A stretch of DNA of 15,868 nt from NCBI GenBank assembly GCA_021106915.1, contig JAIOTH010000055.1:1-15868 (forward strand), written 5' to 3'. The position numbers and the translations under genes are program-made. Positions within the stretch are counted from its first letter, which is position 1, and each line of letters begins with the position of its first letter. This DNA is from a bacterium. GTDB taxonomy: Bacteria > Patescibacteriota > Patescibacteriia > UBA1558 > S5-K13. Shown here piece by piece: positions 6,417 to 12,203 of the stretch. Below the pieces are notes generated by a model. It made no database searches and was not told the origin of the DNA. It was given only the letters and a program-made list of their open reading frames with translations.

Positions 6417-7661
6417 TTATTCAATCACTACTTTTGTTCCAGTGTTAGTAAACCAATATAGATCCTTCATATTATCATAAGCAACATTAACACAACCATG
6501 ACTCATTTTATTACCAAAATTATTATGCCAATAAGCTCCGTGAATATAATAGCGATATTTTTGAGTAGTAAAGTGTAAATTCCATTTAGTATCTGGATAA
6601 TCAAAGTCATAGCCAGGTCCGCCATATCTTTTAGATTCTTCTTTGTCTAAAATTATAAATTCTCCAGTAGGAGTATCCATTCCTCTAATACCACTAGAGA
6701 TTGAAAAATTATCAATTAATTTATTGTCAAAATAATATTCTAGTTTTTGTTGAGCTATATTTATTTTAATTAATTTTTCGGATTTTTTACCAGAATCTGA
6801 ATGAAGAGGATTATAACTAGCTGCTACTTCAGTACCATCTAGATACAAATCTTTGTCAGTGTCGGCATTCATTAAATCAGTACCTATTTTTAATTCAAAA
6901 TAATCATTTAAATAATCTTGATCAGAATCAACTGCTATTAATTTTTGATTTTGATGACGAGGAGAATTATTATTTTTTATTTCTAAACCATCAAGTTCGC
7001 CATCACCATCAGTATCAGGATTATACATTTCAGTATAATAAATATATTTTTCAACATAATCCATTAAACCATCTTGATCAGAATCGTATGATTTGGATAT
7101 TGGTTTGGAAAGTTCAGAATAAGGAATTAAATTTTCCTCCAAAGAATTAATAGCTCTAGCCCAAGGATAATTACCAATATCAGCTATAATAGTATCGGCA
7201 AAGATAAAGCCATTATCTAAAAAAGCTTGATCGCTTGTAAAAACTCTTTTTTCACCATTTTCAATATAAAAATAGCCAATACTATTTTTTTGGCGGACAA
7301 TTGTTCCATTACGGAAAATGAAATCTAAATCAGAATATTCAGTAGGTTTATATTTAATCATGGTACCAAATTCAATATTTTTTAAATCGTCAGATGGAAT
7401 TATTTTAATATGATCAAAACTATCAAACCAAGAAAGAAAAGTTATTTCATCGGGAAAGTAATGTTTTTTGTTATCTGGAGAAATATAAAAAACAGCTGAA
7501 GAATTTTCAGCTTTCACTACTTCGCCAATATAATCTTCTTGAGCAACTCCCTTTACTTCCTCTTCCGCTGAAGCTACAGAGGACAAGAAAGCTATGGAAG
7601 TCAAGAAAGTAAAAAAGGGGATTAAGAGGAAGAAAGATAGTATAAAAAATTTAATTCTCAT
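6417..7661 (-). CDS. Secreted L,D-transpeptidase (YkuD domain) with thrombospondin type 3 repeats
   Basis: A 414-aa exported protein. Residues 1-32 are a signal peptide (basic RIK, long hydrophobic core, cleavage after SVASA). Residues 45-165 hold two similar beta-rich segments (VFYISPDNKKHYFP and YFYIENGEKRVFT) of unknown role. Residues 193-285 carry Asp-rich calcium-binding repeats of thrombospondin type 3 (DSDQDGLMD, DTDGDGELDG, DSDQDYLND, DTDKDLYLDG). Residues 296-414 are the YkuD catalytic domain, with H374, H379 and the S387-H388-G389-C390-V-N392 signature; C390 is the nucleophile. Such enzymes make 3-3 cross-links in peptidoglycan or attach proteins to it. The length exceeds a bare YkuD protein because of the repeat region, which probably spaces the enzyme from the surface. 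It starts 6 nt after an extended -10 element and lies 42 nt upstream of the 56-aa gene on the same strand. Confidence 0.92.
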   Translation of the reverse strand: MRIKFFILSFFLLIPFFTFLTSIAFLSSVASAEEEVKGVAQEDYIGEVVKAENSSAVFYISPDNKKHYFPDEITFLSWFDSFDHIKIIPSDDLKNIEFGTMIKYKPTEYSDLDFIFRNGTIVRQKNSIGYFYIENGEKRVFTSDQAFLDNGFIFADTIIADIGNYPWARAINSLEENLIPYSELSKPISKSYDSDQDGLMDYVEKYIYYTEMYNPDTDGDGELDGLEIKNNNSPRHQNQKLIAVDSDQDYLNDYFELKIGTDLMNADTDKDLYLDGTEVAASYNPLHSDSGKKSEKLIKINIAQQKLEYYFDNKLIDNFSISSGIRGMDTPTGEFIILDKEESKRYGGPGYDFDYPDTKWNLHFTTQKYRYYIHGAYWHNNFGNKMSHGCVNVAYDNMKDLYWFTNTGTKVVIE

Positions 7662-7667
7662 AGTTTA

Positions 7668-7676
7668 ATTATAGCA
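7668..7676 (-). promoter_or_regulatory. Extended -10 promoter of the L,D-transpeptidase gene, probably leaderless
   Basis: On the - strand TGC-TATAAT is followed by TAAACT and the ATG, so the perfect -10 with TGn extension ends 6 nt before the start codon. The transcript would begin at the ATG. The -35 is poor, which is usual for extended -10 promoters. Confidence 0.6.
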
Positions 7677-7703
7677 GAAAAAATATTATTTATGTTGATT
7701 TAT

Positions 7704-7741
7704 AAAAAAAACGATCCTCGCATCTAATTAAAGAAGCGAGG
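7704..7741 (-). terminator. Intrinsic terminator after the metallopeptidase gene
   Basis: On the - strand CCTCGC, a 14-nt loop, GCGAGG, then ATCG and T8. It lies downstream of the 7834-8394 gene and before the promoter of the transpeptidase gene, separating the two units. Confidence 0.6.
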
Positions 7742-7759
7742 TCTCGGAGGCTGAAGTCC

Positions 7760-7786
7760 ATTCTATATTAAGTATAGAATTTTTTT
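7760..7786 (+). terminator. Terminator-like hairpin on the + strand with no + strand gene
   Basis: ATTCTATA, loop TTAAG, TATAGAAT, then TTTTTT. The polarity fits + strand transcripts, but both neighbouring genes are on the - strand. The stem is AT-rich, so it may be a simple palindrome. Confidence 0.35.
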
Positions 7787-7833
7787 AGAAAAGTATAACA
7801 TAAATTGATTTAAATAAAACTATGGTTGATTAA

Positions 7834-8394
7834 CTAAATATTTAAAAGATGCCCGTTTTTTTTAAGCCAAGCTCGTTGTTTTTGATAATCGGGCATTAAT
7901 TTTTCAACTTCATTCCAAAATTTTTGAGAGTGATTTTTTTCTTTGATGTGACAAAGTTCATGAATAGCTACATAGTCAATAACTTCTAAAGGAGCTAGCC
8001 CTAAACGCATTGGAAAATTTAAATTATTTCGATAAGAACAAGAACCCCATCTTTTTTTAGCTTTAGTTATTTTTATTTTATTGTATTTAAAGCCAGAGAG
8101 AGAGGAGTAGTATCTTACTCTTTGAGATATTATTTTGTAAGCAGTCTCAAAACAAATTTTTTTCTGGTTTGCATTTTTTAACAATTCAGCCTCTTTGTTA
8201 TTTTTTTTAACAAGTTCTATTTTTTCTAAGATCCAATTAATTTTTTGAAGAATGAACTTATTAATAATGTATTTAGGGGTGTATAAAGGAGCTCGAATAA
8301 TTAGTTCAGCGTCAGGGCTAATTTCTAGGGCTAAAGTTTTTCTTTTAGATCTAATAATTTTTTTGATTTGAGGGCTTTTTGTTAGTTTAGACAT
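7834..8394 (-). CDS. YgjP-like (DUF45/WLM-type) zinc metallopeptidase
   Basis: A 186-aa protein of the YgjP/DUF45 family, about the usual length or slightly short. The zinc motif is HELCH at 145-149 (IHELCHIKEKNHSQKFW) with E146 catalytic and H155 as probable third ligand. The family hallmark RWGSCS lies at 115-120, followed by LNFPMRLGLAP. The N-terminal 40 residues have the typical beta region (KTLALEISPDAELIIRAP). No signal peptide, so a cytoplasmic protease is expected; physiological substrates are not known for most of the family. It is followed by a terminator at 7704-7741 and preceded, 77 nt upstream, by the small membrane protein gene. No Shine-Dalgarno before ATG 8394. The family call is firm. 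Confidence 0.9.
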   Translation of the reverse strand: MSKLTKSPQIKKIIRSKRKTLALEISPDAELIIRAPLYTPKYIINKFILQKINWILEKIELVKKNNKEAELLKNANQKKICFETAYKIISQRVRYYSSLSGFKYNKIKITKAKKRWGSCSYRNNLNFPMRLGLAPLEVIDYVAIHELCHIKEKNHSQKFWNEVEKLMPDYQKQRAWLKKNGHLLNI

Positions 8395-8417
8395 ATTGTA
8401 ATAGTTAGTTAGTAATG

Positions 8418-8446
8418 AGTAGTTTAGATTTTGTTTAAAAACTACT
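8418..8446. repeat. Inverted repeat in an AT-rich intergenic gap
   Basis: AGTAGTTT (8418-8425) and AAACTACT (8439-8446) are perfect inverted copies within a degenerate TAGTTAGT/ACTATGAACTA repeat region between two - strand genes. No T-run, so a terminator role is weak. Confidence 0.35.
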
Positions 8447-8471
8447 GACTATGAACTATAAATTAATTTAT

Positions 8472-8858
8472 TTACTTCCTTCTTAATCTTTTAGATTCGC
8501 TACTGATAGCAAAAATACCTAAAATTGATAAATAAGCAGTTGTAAATTCAGAAGGTACACTATATTGTTGAGGTTTAATAATACTAAGACTGATAAAAAT
8601 TATAGTAATTATAGTATAGATAATGACAAATATTTCTCCCTTATATTTAGAAAAAAATTCTTTACTTTTCCAGCGGTTTAATTCTTTAATACTGGTAAAG
8701 ATAGAAAGGGTAGAAATATAAATAATAACAATTGTTTTTAATGAGTTTCCAGGGTCTAATATATTAAAAAAATCTAAGATAAAGAATAGAGCAGTAAAGC
8801 TTCCCCATAAGTAAGTGATTAATCGCCAGAGTTTTAAATTTCCAGAATTCTTTTTCAT
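8472..8858 (-). CDS. Small integral membrane protein of unknown function
   Basis: A 128-aa protein with three or four hydrophobic segments: about 17-33 (GSFTALFFILDFFNIL), 41-56 (KTIVIIYISTLSIFTS), 76-95 (FVIIYTIITIIFISLSII) and a weaker one at 106-118 (TAYLSILGIFAIS). Short basic ends (MKKNSGNLK and SKRLRRK) and a conserved-looking KELNRWKSKEFFSKYKGE loop lie between segments 2 and 3. I do not recognise a named family. It lies 77 nt upstream of the YgjP-like gene on the same strand, and only 42 nt separate its start from the end of the IS30 element, which may have displaced its original upstream region. A TATTAT hexamer lies exactly 6 nt before the ATG. Confidence 0.7.
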   Translation of the reverse strand: MKKNSGNLKLWRLITYLWGSFTALFFILDFFNILDPGNSLKTIVIIYISTLSIFTSIKELNRWKSKEFFSKYKGEIFVIIYTIITIIFISLSIIKPQQYSVPSEFTTAYLSILGIFAISSESKRLRRK

Positions 8859-8864
8859 AGCTAT

Positions 8865-8870
8865 ATAATA
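8865..8870 (-). promoter_or_regulatory. Candidate -10 of the small membrane protein gene
   Basis: TATTAT on the - strand, 6 nt (ATAGCT) before the ATG, implying a leaderless transcript. No good -35; sequences further upstream are the end of the IS30 element. Confidence 0.35.
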
Positions 8871-8899
8871 TCAACTTTTTTGAATTTGGACCAGCTTCA

Positions 8900-8920
8900 A
8901 TTCTATTCCAAAACTTAATT
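8900..8920 (+). repeat. IS30 inverted repeat, end near the transposase 3' terminus
   Basis: ATTCTATTCCAAAACTTAAT plus T; the inverted partner at 9956-9976 differs at 3 of 21 positions. It overlaps the transposase stop codon at 8915-8917. Confidence 0.65.
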
Positions 8921-9889
8921 TTTTTCATTAAACACTTCAATTGGGGTTTTGTAATTAAGTCTTTTTCTTGGTCTATTATTTATTAATCTAATTACTTTAT
9001 CTATATCTTCTTGAACTATATTAACAAAAGAAGATTTTTTAGGAAAAAATTGTCTTAGTAGTCCATTAAAGTTCTCATTTGTTCCTCGTTCCCAAGAAGA
9101 ATAAATATTAGCAAAATATATTATCATTCCTGTATTTCTTTCAGTTAATTCATATTCAGCAAATGTTGATCCATTATCATAAGTAATAGTATGTTTTTTC
9201 TTTCTTGGTATATCTTTAAAACTTTCCTCAGTTTTCTTTCTAGTTAACTCTGCTAAACCTCTTTCTAGCTTATCAGCTAGTCCATAGCCACTCTTTCGAT
9301 CAACATGAGTCAGAATATGTGATTTATCCTTACCTATAATAGTATCTCCTTCCCAGTCACCAATTCTTTCTCTATTTTCAATTATTTCTGGTCTAGTATC
9401 TATTCTTCTCTTTTTTTGTTCTTCACGTTGTTTTTCACGTATTCTAGTGCCGTATCTACGTCGATACTTACCTTTCTGACATCTTAAGTACTTAACTAGG
9501 TCTTTTTTTTGATTATAGATATATTTATAAATACTATCTTTTCCAATTTGTTTATTATTATCATTTGGATAAGCTATTCTTAATCTACCACTAATTTGTT
9601 CTGGTGACCAATACAGTTTTAAATATTTAATAATACATCTTTTTAACCATTCATTATTTTCTATCTTCTTAAATCTACTATTAGCTTTGATTCTTCTTTT
9701 TTTTGTCTTTTGTTTAGCAAGTTTAGCATTATATCCTATTTTGTTATTAGCTGAATTTCTTTTTAGTTCTTGGCAGATAGCACTAGGTGTTTTATTCAAT
9801 AACTTAGCTATATCTTTTTGTTTTAAACCTACTCTCAAGAAAGCAGATAGCTCATTTCTTTGAAATGAGGTAATATGTTTACAAGACAT
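8915..9889 (-). CDS. IS30-family transposase
   Basis: A 324-aa DDE transposase of typical IS30 length. Residues 5-45 are an IS30-type helix-turn-helix (ITSFQRNELSAFLRVGLKQKDIAKLLNKTPS). YWSPEQISGRL at 93-103 is characteristic. The catalytic domain shows D182 in GDWEGDTIIG, D238 in TYDNGSTFAEY and E272 in RGTNENFNGLLRQFFPK; the 33 residues between D238 and E272 match the IS30 spacing. The C-terminus RPRKRLNYKTPIEVF is also typical. No frameshift or internal stop, so it should be active if expressed. The stop codon lies inside the element's own inverted repeat. Upstream, AT-rich sequence gives no clear promoter. Confidence 0.95.
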   Translation of the reverse strand: MSCKHITSFQRNELSAFLRVGLKQKDIAKLLNKTPSAICQELKRNSANNKIGYNAKLAKQKTKKRRIKANSRFKKIENNEWLKRCIIKYLKLYWSPEQISGRLRIAYPNDNNKQIGKDSIYKYIYNQKKDLVKYLRCQKGKYRRRYGTRIREKQREEQKKRRIDTRPEIIENRERIGDWEGDTIIGKDKSHILTHVDRKSGYGLADKLERGLAELTRKKTEESFKDIPRKKKHTITYDNGSTFAEYELTERNTGMIIYFANIYSSWERGTNENFNGLLRQFFPKKSSFVNIVQEDIDKVIRLINNRPRKRLNYKTPIEVFNEKN

Positions 9890-9955
9890 CTTTGTTTTTG
9901 GTTATTAGTTAGTTTGCTTAACTATTTTACCTTAACTTAGGTGTCTTTTTAAATT

Positions 9956-9976
9956 AATTAAGATTCGGAGTAGAAT
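9956..9976 (-). repeat. IS30 inverted repeat, end near the transposase 5' terminus
   Basis: On the - strand it reads ATTCTACTCCGAATCTTAAT plus T, matching the other end at 18 of 21 positions. It lies 67 bp upstream of the transposase start and 14 bp before the -35 of secG. Confidence 0.65.
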
Positions 9977-9990
9977 GTAGGCAGCTTTGA

Positions 9991-10018
9991 TTGACAAAAT
10001 TAGTATATATGCTAGAAT
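9991..10018 (+). promoter_or_regulatory. secG promoter
   Basis: TTGACA (perfect -35, 9991-9996), a 16-bp spacer ending in TGC, and TAGAAT (10013-10018). The expected start near 10025 leaves a leader of under 10 nt. The -35 begins 14 bp beyond the IS30 inverted-repeat core. Confidence 0.75.
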
Positions 10019-10032
10019 GACAATATAAAATT

Positions 10033-10245
10033 ATGAAACTTTTAAATATTATCCAAATAGTAATCGCAGTATTACTAGTTATTGCTATAACTTTACAAAG
10101 TCGCGGTGGCGGTCTTTCTTCTGTTTTTGGTGGTTCAGGAGGGGTTTATCAAACTAAAAGAGGAGCGGAAAAATTTGTTTTTATAGCAACAATAGTTTTA
10201 GCAGTACTATTCTTTGTAATTAGTATCTGGCATATATTTATATAA
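10033..10245 (+). CDS. secG: Preprotein translocase subunit SecG
   Basis: A 70-aa protein with the SecG layout: membrane helix 1 (LLNIIQIVIAVLLVIAITLQ), the conserved cytoplasmic loop SRGGGLSSVFGGSGG, a basic YQTKRGAEK segment, and helix 2 (FVFIATIVLAVLFFVISIW). SecG assists SecYEG-dependent export by stabilising the channel during SecA action. Length and motifs are standard. It has its own strong promoter just upstream and a very short 5' leader. The next gene, an exported or membrane-anchored solute-binding protein, follows after 94 nt on the same strand with a small GC hairpin in between. Confidence 0.93.
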   Translation: MKLLNIIQIVIAVLLVIAITLQSRGGGLSSVFGGSGGVYQTKRGAEKFVFIATIVLAVLFFVISIWHIFI

Positions 10246-10299
10246 TCTAACAACTTATATAGCATATATTAAATACTTAACTATTTATTTTTTATTAGC

Positions 10300-10314
10300 T
10301 CCTCGGCTCGAGGA
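10300..10314. repeat. Small GC-rich palindrome between secG and the solute-binding protein
   Basis: TCCTCG-GCT-CGAGGA, a perfect 6-bp stem followed by ATCTTTATTTT. TTTATTTT occurs on both sides (10284-10291, 10318-10325) but is low-complexity. It could be a weak terminator or a small mobile palindrome. Confidence 0.45.
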
Positions 10315-10339
10315 ATCTTTATTTTAAATTTTAATAATC

Positions 10340-11365
10340 GTGTTTAAAAAAAATAGTTTGATTAGTGATCTATACTACAAACTTTCTAAAAATTCTAAAT
10401 TAATTTATAAAAAAATTAAAAGTTTATTGTCTTTTAGTCATATTTCTGATGAAAAGTTAATTTTTAATTTATCAAATAAGAAGTTTCCTAATACTATTCA
10501 GCTTAAACAGCTGAAACATTTTGTTAGTAAAAAAGAGAAAAAAATAGTTTATATAGCAATTTTATTTATAATTATTTCTTTTTTCTGGCTTTCAATTAGG
10601 TTAGTGTGGAATAAATTAGTAGATGTGCCAACTTATGGCGGAGAATATACGGAAGCTTTGGTGGGATCTATTCAATATATTAATCCTATTTTAAATCAAT
10701 CTAATGATGCGGATCGAGATATTAGTCGTCTGGTTTTTTCAGCAATTTTTAAAGTTAATTATAATGGTGAATTAGAAAATGATTTAATTCAAGGTTATGA
10801 GTTATCGGACGACAAAAGGATTTACACTTTTAGCTTAAAGGAAAATATATTTTGGCATGATGGTGAAAAATTTATTGCCGATGATATAGGTTTTACTTTA
10901 GCAGCAATCCAAAATTTGGATTTTAATAGTCCTCTTTATAAAACTTTTCAAGGTGTGGGGTTTGAAAAAATTTCTGATAATTCTTTTAAATTAATTTTAT
11001 CTGAACCTTTTAGTCCATTTTTATCAACTCTTACTTTTGGAATTTTGCCGGCCCATCTTTGGGAGATTATAATTCCTAAAAATGCCAGCTTAACAGAGTT
11101 GAATAAAAAACCAATTGGTACAGGCCCTTTTAAATATAAATCTTTTAAAAAAGGTAGTAACGGTAATATTAAACAATATACCTTAGAGAGATTTGAAGAT
11201 TATTATGACAAAAAAGCATATTTAAAAGAGATTAGCTTTCGTTTATTCGAAGATTTAGAATTTGCTCTAGAGGCTTTAAAGGCTAATAGAGATGATGGAG
11301 TGAATTTCGTTAATAAGGAAAATTTAAGCAGAATAAAAGAATCTAAAGATTTTGACGTTTATTAA
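10340..11365 (+). CDS. Peptide-type solute-binding protein (SBP_bac_5), N-terminal part, cut by TAA
   Basis: A 341-aa product from a GTG start at 10340 (no ATG is suitable before the membrane segment). Residues 1-67 are basic and cytoplasmic; about 69-87 (IVYIAILFIIISFFWLSI) form an uncleaved membrane anchor with no lipobox. The rest is the N-terminal lobe of a family 5 oligopeptide-binding protein: YGGEYTEALVGSIQYINPIL, DISRLVFSAIFK, YTFSLKENIFWHDGEKFIADD and KPIGTGPFKYKSF. These proteins deliver peptides to ABC importers. TAA at 11363-11365 stops the frame in the middle of the domain; the same frame resumes as FNMPRYTALFFN and continues to 12148. An undisturbed gene would encode about 602 aa. 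So this is one gene with a nonsense codon, or a sequencing error; a lone N-lobe would not bind substrate. Confidence 0.85.
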   Translation: MFKKNSLISDLYYKLSKNSKLIYKKIKSLLSFSHISDEKLIFNLSNKKFPNTIQLKQLKHFVSKKEKKIVYIAILFIIISFFWLSIRLVWNKLVDVPTYGGEYTEALVGSIQYINPILNQSNDADRDISRLVFSAIFKVNYNGELENDLIQGYELSDDKRIYTFSLKENIFWHDGEKFIADDIGFTLAAIQNLDFNSPLYKTFQGVGFEKISDNSFKLILSEPFSPFLSTLTFGILPAHLWEIIIPKNASLTELNKKPIGTGPFKYKSFKKGSNGNIKQYTLERFEDYYDKKAYLKEISFRLFEDLEFALEALKANRDDGVNFVNKENLSRIKESKDFDVY

Positions 11366-11371
11366 TTTAAT

Positions 11372-12148
11372 ATGCCTCGTTATACGGCTTTATTTTTCAA
11401 TCCTAAAAATCAAGAGTTATTGAAAAATTTAAAATTTAGACAAGCTTTATCTGTCTCAGTAAATAAAGAGGAATTAGCTATTGAAATAGGTTCTAATGAG
11501 AGTGAGGCTTATGGGCCATTAGATTTTGTAATTAAACCAGGAGAGGATGTTTATGATATTGGAAAATCAGCGGAGTTATTAAAAGAACTAGATTGGGAAA
11601 TGGGAGAGGATGGCTTTTTAATGAAAGATGAAGATAAGCTAGAATTAACTATTACTAGTGTTGATAATTCAGAATATATAAAGATTTTACAATATATTAA
11701 AAAACAATGGGAGAAATTGGGAATTATTACTAATTTAGAAATAATTCCTAAACAAAAAATTGCTACCCAAATAATAGAACCTCGCGATTATGAGATACTT
11801 TTGTATGGACAAATTTTATCTTACGATCCAGATCCTTATATTTTTTGGCATTCTTCTCAAACTAAAGTTGGATTTAACTTATCTATTTTTGCTAATAAAG
11901 AAATAGATGAAGCTTTAGAAGAGGCTCGTAAATTAAATTCTTTTGAAGAGAGATTAGAACAATATCAGGAATTTCAAAAAGTGTTAAAAGACGAATATTT
12001 AGCTTTATTTTTATTTCGTCCAACTTATCACTATCCAGTAAATAAAAAATTAAAAGGTATCGAGACGCAAATTATTTATTTGCCAGCAGATCGTTTCTCT
12101 AACGTGGCTAATTGGTATTTAAAAATAAAGAAATCATTTAAGAAATGA
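11372..12148 (+). CDS. Peptide-type solute-binding protein (SBP_bac_5), C-terminal part
   Basis: The in-frame continuation of the preceding gene, 258 aa from ATG 11372, which lies 6 nt after the TAA. It starts with PRYTALFFNPKN, then LKFRQALSVSVNKEEL (typical of family 5 proteins), YGPL, and the C-terminal lobe with LLYGQILSYDPDPYIFWHSSQT, FANKEIDEALEEAR and YLALFLFRPTYHYPV. On its own it lacks the membrane anchor and half of the ligand cleft. No Shine-Dalgarno precedes the ATG, so separate expression would depend on reinitiation after the TAA. The most economical reading is the second half of one broken gene. It ends with TGA, the only confirmed use of that stop in the window. Confidence 0.82.
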   Translation: MPRYTALFFNPKNQELLKNLKFRQALSVSVNKEELAIEIGSNESEAYGPLDFVIKPGEDVYDIGKSAELLKELDWEMGEDGFLMKDEDKLELTITSVDNSEYIKILQYIKKQWEKLGIITNLEIIPKQKIATQIIEPRDYEILLYGQILSYDPDPYIFWHSSQTKVGFNLSIFANKEIDEALEEARKLNSFEERLEQYQEFQKVLKDEYLALFLFRPTYHYPVNKKLKGIETQIIYLPADRFSNVANWYLKIKKSFKK

Positions 12149-12156
12149 AACAATAT

Positions 12157-12180
12157 AGAATATTTTGATATAAATATTCT
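12157..12180. repeat. Perfect 9-bp inverted repeat before the RNase J gene
   Basis: AGAATATTT, loop TGATAT, AAATATTCT. It lies between the solute-binding protein stop and the RNase J start. AT-only apart from one G-C pair, with no T-run; it may be a weak terminator or an operator. Confidence 0.4.
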
Positions 12181-12203
12181 TAATTAATAAATTATTAAAC
12201 AGA

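Larger units (their letters stand above)
8900..9976 (-). mobile_element. IS30-family insertion sequence
   Basis: One IS30 transposase gene is bounded by imperfect inverted repeats at 8900-8920 and 9956-9976 (18 of 21 positions match), giving a core of 1077 bp. Weaker similarity continues outside the core (AGC-containing segments), so the true ends may be several bases further out. The transposase and both ends look intact. A target duplication could not be assigned. Confidence 0.75.

Noticed and set aside
11365..11372. Frameshift between the two halves of the solute-binding protein
   Set aside because: 11372 is in the same frame as 10340, so the break is a single in-frame TAA, not an indel.
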